Positions 9,095 to 17,436 of a DNA stretch of 64,000 bases are shown here, in pieces; the stretch's first letter is position 1; each line of letters begins with the position of its first letter. The translations under genes and the position numbers were made by a program. Location of the stretch: NCBI RefSeq assembly GCF_036227405.1, contig NZ_CP109473.1, forward strand, positions 372,001-436,000. The letters run 5' to 3'. The notes under the pieces are model-generated. The model searched no databases, was not told the DNA's origin, and saw only the letters and a list, made by a program, of their open reading frames with translations. This DNA is from Streptomyces sp. NBC_01460. Its GTDB lineage: Bacteria > Actinomycetota > Actinomycetes > Streptomycetales > Streptomycetaceae.

Positions 9095-9135
9095 CCCGGA
9101 GGTCTCCCCGTAACCGTGGCGGGGAGACCTCCGGG
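9095..9135. terminator. Perfect 16-bp stem-loop, bidirectional terminator
   Basis: Arms 9095-9110 and 9120-9135 are perfectly complementary around a 9-base loop. The hairpin sits between the convergent GH93 and GH2 stop codons, 22 and 8 bases away. Confidence 0.85.
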
Positions 9136-9143
9136 CGGGTCGG

Positions 9144-10970
9144 CTACACCGGGCCCTGGTCCTCCTCGATCGCTGCCGCCCGCAGCTGCGCCGCACGGAT
9201 GCGGGAGACGTCGAGCTTGGTGCCGCGGTCGAAGCGGTAGACGCCGTTCTGCTCCTGGAAGACATCGGTCAGCTGCGTGTAGCAGTAGCCGAACATGGCG
9301 GGGTCCCCGAGCAGCACGCCGGTGAGACCGGCGAAGCGCTGGTGGAACTCGTCCTCGTCCCGGACGCGTTCGCCGTAGCCCCAGGAGGCGGTGCGGTCCT
9401 CACCCGACTGTGCGGCGGCCGCCTCCGGGTCCCACCAGATCCCGCCGAACTCGCTGACGAAGTACGGCTGGCCGCGGTACGGCTGCGAGTAGGCCGTGCC
9501 GTTCTCGTAGGCGTTGACGAAGGGCTCGTCCTTGGCCAGGCCCGCCATGAGCTGCCGGAAGGCGGCGGGATCCTGCTCGTAGGTGTGGGCGTCGTAGATG
9601 TCGGTCTCGGCGACCCGGTGGGCGTAGCCGGACGAGTCGATCACCGGCCGGGTGGTGTCCATGGCCTTGGTGGCCAGGAACATGGCGCGGGTGACGGCGT
9701 CGAGCTGGGTGATGCGGTCGTGCAGCTTCTGGTACGTCTCGTTCAGCGGGCACCAGCCGATGATCGAGGGGTGCGAGTAGTCGCGTTCAACAGCCTCCAG
9801 CCACTGGCCGACGTACGAGGCGTCCGGCTGCTGGTTGTCGCCGGAGGAGCCGCCGGTCTCGCAGCCCCAGTCGCCGAACTCACCCCAGACCAGGTAGCCG
9901 AGACGGTCCGCGTGGTACAGGAAGCGCTCCTCGAAGACCTTCTGGTGCAGCCGGGCGCCGTTGAACCCGGCCTCCATCGCGAGCTCGATGTCGCGGACGA
10001 GCGCCTCGTCGGTCGGGGCGGTCATCAGCCCGTCCGGGTACCACCCCTGGTCGAGCACGAGCCGCTGGAAGACGGGGCGCCCGTTGAGGGTGACGGCCTT
10101 GCCGCGCAGGCCGACGGAGCGCAGACCGGCATAGCTCTCCACACGGTCGGCCACCTCGCCGGCGGCGTCGAGCAGTTCGAGGCTCACGTCGTACAGATGA
10201 GGGTCCTCGGGGCTCCACTCCCGTCGCCTCGAGGCATCCACGGGGAGGTGGAGACGCGGTGCGAGGTCGAGGTCGGCGCGGGACTCTGCGCGGCTGACCT
10301 CGCCGTCGGCGTCGCTGAGCACGGCGCGTACGACGTGGCCGGGCCGGTTGCCGGACAGCGGCAGTTCGAGGTGGAAGGCCGAGCCACCGAGATCGGGGGT
10401 GATGCGAGGGCGCCTGAGGTGGACCTCGGGCACCGGTTCCGCCCAGACGGTCTGCCAGATGCCCGTCACCCGGGTGTAGTTGCAGTCGTGGTTCGCGTAC
10501 TGGATCGCCTGCTTCCCCCGGGCCTGCGGGCCGGAACGGGGGTCGCGGGCCCGGACGGTGACGACGATGTCCTCACCGGAGCCGGCGACGTCGCCGAGGT
10601 CGGCGGTGAACGGGGTGAAGCCGCCGCGGTGCCGCGCGACCTCGGTGCCGTCGGCCCATACGGTCGTGTCGTAGTCGACGGCGCCGAAGTGCAGCAGCAC
10701 GCGACGCCCCGCCCAGGAGGACGGCAGGGAAAGCGTCCGCCGGTACCAGACGGCCTCCAGGAAGTCCGTCTCCCCGATGCCGGAGAGCTCGGACTCGGGC
10801 GGGAAGGGGACGAGGATCTCCCGGTCCAGATCACGCGCGAGGAGGCCGCGCTCCAGTCCGCTGTCCCCCTGGTCGGTCTCGAACTGCCACGGGCCGTTCA
10901 GATTGAGCCAGTCGCGGCGGACGAACTGCGGACGGGGGTACTCCGGACGCGGTACGGAGTGAGTGGACAC
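9144..10970 (-). CDS. Glycoside hydrolase family 2 enzyme (intracellular)
   Basis: A 608-residue GH2 protein without a signal peptide. It has the N-terminal jelly-roll sugar-binding domain (about 25-180, LNGPWQF...RRTLSLPSSW), an immunoglobulin-like domain (about 185-290), and a TIM barrel. The acid/base Glu is in PLNETYQKL (Glu 411) and the nucleophile Glu in FVSEFGG (Glu 507). GH2 covers beta-galactosidases, glucuronidases, mannosidases and arabinosidases, and sequence alone does not choose among them. As last gene of a sugar-binding-protein/permease operon it probably cleaves an imported oligosaccharide, plausibly a galactosyl-arabinosyl fragment of pectin side chains. Confidence 0.85.
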   Translation of the reverse strand: MSTHSVPRPEYPRPQFVRRDWLNLNGPWQFETDQGDSGLERGLLARDLDREILVPFPPESELSGIGETDFLEAVWYRRTLSLPSSWAGRRVLLHFGAVDYDTTVWADGTEVARHRGGFTPFTADLGDVAGSGEDIVVTVRARDPRSGPQARGKQAIQYANHDCNYTRVTGIWQTVWAEPVPEVHLRRPRITPDLGGSAFHLELPLSGNRPGHVVRAVLSDADGEVSRAESRADLDLAPRLHLPVDASRRREWSPEDPHLYDVSLELLDAAGEVADRVESYAGLRSVGLRGKAVTLNGRPVFQRLVLDQGWYPDGLMTAPTDEALVRDIELAMEAGFNGARLHQKVFEERFLYHADRLGYLVWGEFGDWGCETGGSSGDNQQPDASYVGQWLEAVERDYSHPSIIGWCPLNETYQKLHDRITQLDAVTRAMFLATKAMDTTRPVIDSSGYAHRVAETDIYDAHTYEQDPAAFRQLMAGLAKDEPFVNAYENGTAYSQPYRGQPYFVSEFGGIWWDPEAAAAQSGEDRTASWGYGERVRDEDEFHQRFAGLTGVLLGDPAMFGYCYTQLTDVFQEQNGVYRFDRGTKLDVSRIRAAQLRAAAIEEDQGPV

Positions 10971-11079
10971 ACGTGCTCCAGTCGATCGGCGGGGCGGCGG
11001 AGAACCGCTCCCGGGTGGTGCGGAAGGGCGGTGCGGTACAACGGTGCGGTACGGGCGGACACGACGGGCGTGGTGGAGG

Positions 11080-11979
11080 TCAGGCCCCGCCGAGGCCCGT
11101 GGTGGCCACCGAGTTGACGATGCGCCTCTGGAAGAGGAGGAACACCGCGATCAGCGGGAGCGCCGCCAGCAGGGCGGAGGCCATGGACTGCGCGTACTGG
11201 ATGCCGTAGGCGTCCTTGACGGTCGCCAGTCCCACCGGCAGCGTCATCAGGGAGGGGTCGTTGGTGACGATGAAGGGCCACATGAAGTTGTTCCACGCCC
11301 CGATGAAGACGAAGATCGCCACGGCGGCGACGATGGGCCTGGACAGCGGCAGCACGATCGACGTGAACACCCGCAGCTCGGACGCGCCGTCGATCCGGGC
11401 GGCGTCCTCCAGCTCCCGGGGAATGCTCTCGAAGAACCGCTTGAGGATGAAGACCATCATCGGCGCGACCACCTGGGGCAGGATCACCGCGGCGTAGGTG
11501 TCCACCAGGTCGAAGAGAAGCATCTGCTTGAACAGCGGGACGACCAGCAACTGCGGCGGAACCATGATCGCGGCGACGGTCACGGCGAGGAGGGCCCGAC
11601 GGCCGCGGAAGGTCCCGCGGGCGAAGCCGTAGGCGGCGAGGGTGGAGACGACGACGGTGAGCAGCGTGACCAGGCCGGCCACGAGGAAGCTGTTGAACGC
11701 CCAGAGCGCGACGTTGCCGCGTTCGAGGATCTGTTCGTACGACCCGAGGGTGAGCGCTCCCTTCAGCGGGGAGAGGCCGGGTGTGGCCACGTCCTGGTCG
11801 CTCTGGAGGGAGGTGGCGACGGCCCAGACGAAGGGAAGCAGCCAGATCGCCGCCAGGACGGCCAGCGCGGTTCCGGCCAGCACGCGGGGTGTGCGGCCGT
11901 GCCCGAGGAGCAGCGGGGAGCCGGTCGCTCCACGCGGTGGCCGAGGGCGTCTGCGAGGTGCGGTGGCGGTGGCGGACAT
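11080..11979 (-). CDS. Carbohydrate ABC transporter permease (MalG/CUT1 type)
   Basis: A 299-residue inner-membrane permease with about six transmembrane helices (first at about 33-52, IWLLPFVWAV). The EAA loop that docks the ATPase is ESIPRELEDAARIDGAS, followed by LPLSRPIVAAVAIFVFIGAWN. It starts 2 bases after the upstream permease stop, so the two are translationally coupled. There is no ATPase gene in the operon; in Streptomyces many CUT1 systems share the ATPase MsiK. The substrate is likely the same oligosaccharide that the GH2 enzyme cuts. Confidence 0.9.
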   Translation of the reverse strand: MSATATAPRRRPRPPRGATGSPLLLGHGRTPRVLAGTALAVLAAIWLLPFVWAVATSLQSDQDVATPGLSPLKGALTLGSYEQILERGNVALWAFNSFLVAGLVTLLTVVVSTLAAYGFARGTFRGRRALLAVTVAAIMVPPQLLVVPLFKQMLLFDLVDTYAAVILPQVVAPMMVFILKRFFESIPRELEDAARIDGASELRVFTSIVLPLSRPIVAAVAIFVFIGAWNNFMWPFIVTNDPSLMTLPVGLATVKDAYGIQYAQSMASALLAALPLIAVFLLFQRRIVNSVATTGLGGA

Positions 11980-11981
11980 GG

Positions 11982-12935
11982 TCAGTCCTCCTTCCGGAAG
12001 AAGCGGAGCTGCGCGACGGAGACGATGATCACGAGCGCGAAGAACAGGTAGGAGACGGCCGAGGCGTAGCCCAGGCGGTAGCCGGTGAACCCGACGTCGT
12101 AGACGTACTCGAGGATCGGCCGGGTGGAGCCGTTGGGGCCGCCCTTGGTGAGGATGTAGATCTGGTCGAACACCTTGAGCGAGGCGAGGATCTGCAGCAT
12201 GGCCACCAGCACGGTGGTTCTGCGCAGTTGCGGCAGCGTGACGGACCAGAGGCGACGCCATGCGCCGGCGCCGTCGAGCGCCGCGGCCTCGTCGTAGGTG
12301 GAGGGCAGGGACTGCAGGGCGGAGAGGTAGAGCAGGAAGTTGAAGCCGACCGTCCACCAGACGGTGAGCGCAGCGACGGCCCACATGGTGACGGCTTCGT
12401 CGGAGAGCCAGCCGACGGGTTCGAGGCCCAGTGTGGTGAGGAGCTGGTTCCCCAGGCCCAGGTCGGGCTGGTAGAGCCAGGTCCAGATCAGTGTGACGAC
12501 GGTGACGGGCAGCAGATAGGGCGCGAAGAAGGCCAGACGCCAGACCCACTGGCCTGCCAGACCGCTGTGCACCAGGAGCGCCATCGCGAGGGCCACCAGC
12601 ACGAGCGGCACACAGGAGATCAGGGTGAAGACGGCGGTGTTGCCGAGGCTGCTCCACACGTCCGGGTCGCCGAACGCCTCGGCGTAGTTGTCGAAGCCGA
12701 CGAAGGTCGTGTCGCGGATGGCGAGTGACGTGTCGGTGAAGCTCATCCAGAGGCCGTGGACGACGGGCCAGACCAGGAAGAGCGCGAACACGATCAGGAA
12801 AGGCAGGACGAAGAGCAGTCCGGTACCCGGCCGGTGGCGGTCTTCCCGACGGGGCGGACGGGCGTCGCCGGCCCCGGGGGAAGGCGCTCCGGCCGGCAGG
12901 TCGGCGTCGGCGCCTATGGGTGCGGTGGTGGTCAC
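11982..12935 (-). CDS. Carbohydrate ABC transporter permease (MalF/CUT1 type)
   Basis: A 317-residue permease. After a Pro/Arg-rich cytoplasmic N-terminus comes the first membrane helix GLLFVLPFLIVFALFLVWPV (about 39-58), and the EAA motif is PSTYDEAAALDGAGAWRR. The GTG start at 12935 has a good AGGAG site 7 bases upstream. Earlier in-frame codons lie inside the binding-protein gene. Second gene of the operon, 23 bases after the binding protein. Confidence 0.9.
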   Translation of the reverse strand: MTTTAPIGADADLPAGAPSPGAGDARPPRREDRHRPGTGLLFVLPFLIVFALFLVWPVVHGLWMSFTDTSLAIRDTTFVGFDNYAEAFGDPDVWSSLGNTAVFTLISCVPLVLVALAMALLVHSGLAGQWVWRLAFFAPYLLPVTVVTLIWTWLYQPDLGLGNQLLTTLGLEPVGWLSDEAVTMWAVAALTVWWTVGFNFLLYLSALQSLPSTYDEAAALDGAGAWRRLWSVTLPQLRRTTVLVAMLQILASLKVFDQIYILTKGGPNGSTRPILEYVYDVGFTGYRLGYASAVSYLFFALVIIVSVAQLRFFRKED

Positions 12936-12958
12936 GGGATGACTCCTTCGGCTCTCGG

Positions 12959-14329
12959 TCAGGCCACCGGGTTGGGCTGCCGGAGCAGCGTGTCCGCTTC
13001 GCGGATCATCTGGCGCACCGCCTTCTCGGCGGAGGCGTTGCCCATCAGTGCTGCCTGGAGCGGCTGGCACATCCGGTTCTGGAAGTTGGAGCCCGCGCCG
13101 ACGAACCAGTTCGGGGGGTCGAGCACGGCGACCTCGCCCGCGTCCGCGTACGACGACTGCGGGTGCAGCGCCGTGTACCCGGGTTCGGCGAGCACCGGCT
13201 GGTAGGCGGGTATGTGTCCCGCGCTCGCCCAGGTGAGGCTCTGCTTGATGATCTGCGCGATGTAGCGGTGGGCCTCCCGGCGCCTGTCGGGGTCCGGGTC
13301 CTTCTGGTGCGGCAGGACGAAGCTGTGCGAGTCCGTGTAGACGGCGGGCCGGTCGAAGACCTGGGGGAACGGCGCGGCGCCGAGGGGGATCCCGGACTTC
13401 TTCAGCGTCGGCAGCTCCCATTCGCCGAGCATGACCATGCCTCCGCGACCGCCGAGGAAGTTGGCCATCGCACCGTTGTAGTCGAGGTTGTTGGGGTTGG
13501 TCTTCCCGTCGAAGAGCTGCTTCATGAAGTCCACGACCCGTACGGCGGCGTCGACGTCGATGTCGGGCGGTCCTCCGTCCGGGAGGGTGAAGGACGCACC
13601 GGTCTGCGCATAGAGGGCGGCGAACTGACGCCAGTTCTGGGCCGTGTCGGTGACGTGCCCGAAGAGGATGCCCGAGCCCCCGGTGGCCTCGGCGAGTGCC
13701 TTGCCCGCGTCCAGCATGGCCTGGGGCGAGCCCATCGGTGCCAGCTCCCCCGCCGGGTCGAGCAGCCCCGCCCTGTCCGCCGCCTCCCGGTCGTAGAAGA
13801 CGATGAAGGGGTGGACGTCGAGGGGGATCGCGTACACGGTCCCGGCGTGCTGGGTCCGCGACCACACCGCAGGGGTGAAGTCCTTCTCGGACACGCCGAA
13901 TTCGGCGAGCAGGTCGAGGTCGAAGGGGTCCAGCAGCCCTCCGGGGGCGTATCCCGCCAGTCTGGAGAGATGGAGTACGGCGACGTCGGAGGCCCTGCCG
14001 CCCGCGGCCGACATGGCGAGCTTGGTGTAGTAGGACGGGCCCCAGTCGAGGATGGTCCGTTCGACGGAGAAGCCGTCCGGTCCTGCGGAGACGGCTTCGA
14101 TCATCTCGTCCATCAGCATGCCGTCACCGCCCTGGAAGAGGTCCCAGACATTCAGGTCGGACGCGCCGGAGGCCGAGGCGGGCGAGGCGCAGCCCGCGAG
14201 CGATCCGGCTGCGGCCAGCGCGCCGGCGCCGGCCAGGCCGGAGCGGAGGATCCCACGGCGGCTGACACCGTGCACGGGACCCGGTTCCCGGGGGCGGCGC
14301 ACCTGGCGGGCAGGGAACGAAGAACTCAT
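12959..14329 (-). CDS. Sugar-binding lipoprotein of CUT1 ABC transporter (Tat-type)
   Basis: A 456-residue extracellular solute-binding protein. The N-terminus carries a twin-arginine motif (VSRRGILRSGLAGAG) and a lipobox, GSLAGC, so it should be exported folded by Tat and lipidated on Cys. The rest has the type 1 extracellular solute-binding features (VYAIPLDVHPFIVFYDRE; GGMVMLGEWELPTLKK). First gene of the transporter-GH2 operon, transcribed away from the LacI regulator. The ATG at 14329 gives a normal signal; the frame is open further upstream but would run into the promoter and operator region. Confidence 0.9.
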   Translation of the reverse strand: MSSSFPARQVRRPREPGPVHGVSRRGILRSGLAGAGALAAAGSLAGCASPASASGASDLNVWDLFQGGDGMLMDEMIEAVSAGPDGFSVERTILDWGPSYYTKLAMSAAGGRASDVAVLHLSRLAGYAPGGLLDPFDLDLLAEFGVSEKDFTPAVWSRTQHAGTVYAIPLDVHPFIVFYDREAADRAGLLDPAGELAPMGSPQAMLDAGKALAEATGGSGILFGHVTDTAQNWRQFAALYAQTGASFTLPDGGPPDIDVDAAVRVVDFMKQLFDGKTNPNNLDYNGAMANFLGGRGGMVMLGEWELPTLKKSGIPLGAAPFPQVFDRPAVYTDSHSFVLPHQKDPDPDRRREAHRYIAQIIKQSLTWASAGHIPAYQPVLAEPGYTALHPQSSYADAGEVAVLDPPNWFVGAGSNFQNRMCQPLQAALMGNASAEKAVRQMIREADTLLRQPNPVA

Positions 14330-14446
14330 CGCGGACCTTTCGACGGCCGGACGCTCATGCCGGACCGGCGGTGGACCCCAGGTACGAGCGGAGCCACCGC
14401 GGACGGCAGACGGTTGGCGCACCGGCTGAAACGGTGCGGTGGCATG

Positions 14447-14477
14447 TTTTTACATCGATGTACATTCGCTGTAAAGG
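14447..14477. promoter_or_regulatory. Overlapping divergent promoters with LacI-type operator copy 2
   Basis: A perfect 12-base palindrome TACATCGATGTA (14451-14462) sits inside two overlapping promoter-like pairs. Minus strand: TTTACA (14470-14475), 17-base spacer, TAAAAA (14447-14452), facing the transporter operon. Plus strand: TTTACA (14449-14454), 17-base spacer, TAAAGG (14472-14477), facing the LacI gene. One bound repressor dimer could block both. The core matches the operator copy at 7084-7098. Confidence 0.65.
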
Positions 14478-14596
14478 GTTCGGTACAGACGTCTGCCCGA
14501 AGCGCGGCTGCCGACGGACCGCCCGGTGGCCTGGTGCGTCCGCTCCCCACTGCTGGACATAGACTCGGCGGCGCGCGAGGGAAGGGAGGGGTTGCG

Positions 14597-15652
14597 GTGG
14601 CACGGCCCAGGATCAAGGACGTCGCCCGGCACGCGGGCGTGTCCGAGAAGACGGTGTCCAATGTGATCAACGACTACACCCATGTCTCCGAGCGCACCCG
14701 GAGAGTGGTCCAGGAGGCCATCGCGCATCTCGGGTACCGGGTCAATCTGGCAGGCCGCCACCTGCGGAAGGGCCGCACGGGCATCATCGCCCTCGTCGTG
14801 CCCGAGCTCGACGTCCCGTACTTCGCCGAACTCGCGCGCCACGTGGTCCGCGAGGCCGGCCAGCGCTCACTGACGGTGCTGATCCACCAGTCCGGCGCCG
14901 ACCGCGAGCACGAGCTGGCCGCACTGGCCGGCTTCGACTCCGACTTCGTCGACGGGATCATCCTCAGCCCGCTCGCCCTCACCCCCGACGACCTGCGCGA
15001 GCATCCGGGCGCTCCCCCGACCGTCCTCATCGGGGAGTTGCTGGAGGAGGGCGCCGACCACGTCGCCATAGACAACGAGCAGGCCGCCCGCGAGGCCACC
15101 GAGCACCTGATCGCGCTGGGCAGGCGTTCGATCCTGGCCGTCGGCGGACGCGACGCCACCGGCCTGGGCACGGCTGAGGCACGCACCCGCGGCTATCGCG
15201 CGGCCCTGTCGGAGGCGGGCATCCCGTACGACCCCTCCGCCCTGCTGCCCGTCGAGTCCTTCCGGATGTCCGACGGCGCCCGGGCGGTGGCGGGTGCGCT
15301 GAGCCGGGGGGCACGACCCGACGCGCTCCTCTGCTTCAACGACCAGTTGGCGCTCGGCGCGCTGCGCACGCTGCACGAGCACGGCGTCCGGGTCCCGGAG
15401 AGCGTCGCCGTGATGGGCTTCGACGACGTGGAGGGCGGCCGGTTCAGCGTGCCGACGCTCAGCACGGTGGCACCGGACAAGGCGGCGGTGGCGCGGACCG
15501 CCGTCCAGCTCCTCCAGCGCCGCATCGACGAGGCGACGGGTTCGTCCACGAGTACGGACGAGGCGGGCCCCGCCGTCCTGTCACCGCAGGACCGCGTGGT
15601 GGCGCACCGGCTGGTCCTGCGGGAAAGCACCGAGGGCTCCGCCGACTCCTGA
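14597..15652 (+). CDS. LacI-family transcriptional regulator of the arabinan/oligosaccharide genes
   Basis: A 351-residue LacI/GalR repressor. The N-terminal HTH reads RIKDVARHAGVSEKTVSNVI with the hinge NLAGRHLRKGRTG, followed by a periplasmic-binding-protein-like sensor domain (IALVVPELDVPYFAELAR... VMGFDDVEGGRFSVPTLSTV). The GTG start at 14597 follows GGGAGGGG. It is divergent from the transporter operon with a palindromic site between them, and the same site precedes the GH43/GH93 pair 7 kb away. It therefore probably represses both until a sugar such as arabinose or an arabino-oligosaccharide binds. Confidence 0.9.
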   Translation: MARPRIKDVARHAGVSEKTVSNVINDYTHVSERTRRVVQEAIAHLGYRVNLAGRHLRKGRTGIIALVVPELDVPYFAELARHVVREAGQRSLTVLIHQSGADREHELAALAGFDSDFVDGIILSPLALTPDDLREHPGAPPTVLIGELLEEGADHVAIDNEQAAREATEHLIALGRRSILAVGGRDATGLGTAEARTRGYRAALSEAGIPYDPSALLPVESFRMSDGARAVAGALSRGARPDALLCFNDQLALGALRTLHEHGVRVPESVAVMGFDDVEGGRFSVPTLSTVAPDKAAVARTAVQLLQRRIDEATGSSTSTDEAGPAVLSPQDRVVAHRLVLRESTEGSADS

Positions 15653-15851
15653 CGTCGCAGCATGTCGGACACCTGATGCCCGGGGCCTCGACGGGGCCAC
15701 CGGGAACCGTGCGCGGCCCGTTCGATCCGGCATGCCGCGGCGCGGCAGGGCGTGGCTCCGACCGCCTGCTCCGCCCCAACCTCCCCTGCGGCGCTCCCTG
15801 TCCATCGGCGCCGGGTGGCACTCCGGACACCTCACGCGCAAACGGGCTCAC

Positions 15852-15893
15852 GGTTCCATTAGAACCCTTCGCCTGCTACGGTTCCGGAGAACC
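15852..15893. repeat. Two tandem inverted repeats GGTTC-N4/5-GAACC (putative operators)
   Basis: GGTTCCATTAGAACC (15852-15866) and GGTTCCGGAGAACC (15880-15893) are both perfect 5-bp-arm palindromes, with a further half-site GGAACC at 15898-15903. Their centres are about 27.5 bases apart. They lie immediately before the Shine-Dalgarno of the SGNH hydrolase gene. Confidence 0.6.
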
Positions 15894-15924
15894 TAACGGA
15901 ACCACATCCCCATTAGGAGGACTC

Positions 15925-17226
15925 GTGAGCGCGCCCTACGTATCCCGTATCGCCGCACCTCTCGTCGCCGGAGCCCTTGCCGCGGGCATCCTGGCCGGCC
16001 CCGGCGAAGCGGCTCCTGGCGGCGGAGCGGCCCCCGTCGCCTGGAGCACCGCCTGGGGCGCCTCCCCTCAGATGCCCAGCACCGGTTTCACACCCAACTG
16101 GTCCCAGGAGGGCTTCTCGCACCAGTCCGTCCGCCAGGTGGTCCGGGCCACCAAGGGCGGCGACGTGATCCGGATCCGGCTCTCCAACGCCTACGGCACC
16201 TCGCCGCTGAACATCACCGGAGCGACGATCGCCCGCACCGCACAGGGCGCAGCCGTCGAGAAGGGGTCGGTCCGCCGTCTCACCTTCGACGGCAGGGGAT
16301 CGGCCGAGGTCCCGGCTCACGGCGAGCTCCGCAGCGACGCGACCGGACTGCGCCTGAAAAGGCTGGAGTCGGTCACGGTCACGCTCTACCTCGCGGGGAC
16401 CACGGGCCCCGCGACCTTCCACTCGCAGGGCTGGGCCGACACCTATCGAGCGGGCGGCGACCACCGGTCCGACACGGCGGCACGTGCGTACACCAGCAGG
16501 ACCCAGTCCTGGTACTACCTCTCCGGCGTCGAAGTGGGCGCCTCACAGGGCGAGGCCTCCGCCCAGGGTGCCGGCGGACCCACCGGTCATGACGGCATCG
16601 TCGTCTTCGGGGATTCCCTCACCGACGGCTTCGGATCCACCCCCCGGACCAACCGGCGTTACTCCGACGCCCTGGCCGAGCTGACCGGGCGGCCCGTCGT
16701 CAACGCGGGCATCGGTGGCAACCTCGTGCTCAACGACTCGGCCTGGTTCGGCGAGCGGGCCACCGCCCGATTCCGGCGCGACGTACTGGACCAGCCGGGC
16801 ATCTCCACGGTCGTCATCCTCCAGGGCGTCAACGACATCGGCTTCAGCGAAGCCGCCACGCGACCCGACCCGCCCGCCACCTACAAGCCCGCACCGACCG
16901 TGTCCTCCCGCGAACTCATCGCCGCTTACCGCGAGCTGATCCACGCGGCTCACACACGGGGTCTCGAGGCCGTGGGTGCGACCCTGCTCCCGTTCAAGGG
17001 GTCCGACCACTGGGGCCCGCACGCTGCACGGGTCAGCAACGAGGTGAACGACTGGATCCGGCACGCGGGCGAGTTCGACGCGTATGTCGACTTCGACAAG
17101 GCGCTCGCCGCACCGTCGAACCCGGACCGCCTCGACCCCGCCTACGCGGACGAGGACGCCCTGCACCCCAATGACACCGGATACCGCGTCATGGCCGGCG
17201 CCGTCGCCCGGGCCCTGGGGCACTGA
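15925..17226 (+). CDS. Secreted SGNH/GDSL hydrolase (esterase/lipase)
   Basis: A 433-residue secreted enzyme. The signal peptide (PLVAGALAAGILAGPGEAA) is followed by a roughly 190-residue N-terminal beta-domain, then the SGNH catalytic domain: block I VVFGDSLTDGFGS (Ser 231), block II NAGIGGN, block III LQGVNDIG, block V DALHPND (Asp 411, His 414). The family hydrolyses acyl esters of lipids, phospholipids or acetylated sugars. The GTG start at 15925 has a near-perfect TAGGAGG site. Expression probably depends on whatever protein binds the tandem repeats upstream. Confidence 0.9.
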   Translation: MSAPYVSRIAAPLVAGALAAGILAGPGEAAPGGGAAPVAWSTAWGASPQMPSTGFTPNWSQEGFSHQSVRQVVRATKGGDVIRIRLSNAYGTSPLNITGATIARTAQGAAVEKGSVRRLTFDGRGSAEVPAHGELRSDATGLRLKRLESVTVTLYLAGTTGPATFHSQGWADTYRAGGDHRSDTAARAYTSRTQSWYYLSGVEVGASQGEASAQGAGGPTGHDGIVVFGDSLTDGFGSTPRTNRRYSDALAELTGRPVVNAGIGGNLVLNDSAWFGERATARFRRDVLDQPGISTVVILQGVNDIGFSEAATRPDPPATYKPAPTVSSRELIAAYRELIHAAHTRGLEAVGATLLPFKGSDHWGPHAARVSNEVNDWIRHAGEFDAYVDFDKALAAPSNPDRLDPAYADEDALHPNDTGYRVMAGAVARALGH

Positions 17227-17312
17227 CCTGGGTGCGGCGTCCGTCGCCGGAGGCGGGGAACGCCCCACGGGTGGAGCGAGCGTGCTCGGCCGTCCGGCGG
17301 TCGTACACCGGT

Positions 17313-17358
17313 GAGGATGTTCGCCCGGGCCTGACTCCGGATCCGGGCGAGCATCCTC
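17313..17358. terminator. Stem-loop terminator after SGNH hydrolase gene
   Basis: Arms 17313-17328 and 17343-17358 pair over 16 positions with a single G-T type mismatch around a 14-base loop. It sits 87 bases after the stop codon. Confidence 0.6.
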
Positions 17359-17436
17359 CCTGCCTGACTTCTCCCCCGATCAGGTGACCCCCGCCCCGGC
17401 TGGGAATAGTGGCCACGAAGGGTTGTTGACCCCACC

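Noticed and set aside
12920..14596. Upstream extension of the LacI regulator frame
   Set aside because: The frame is open for 560 codons upstream, but it runs antisense through the binding-protein gene and the divergent promoter; the HTH begins right after the GTG at 14597.
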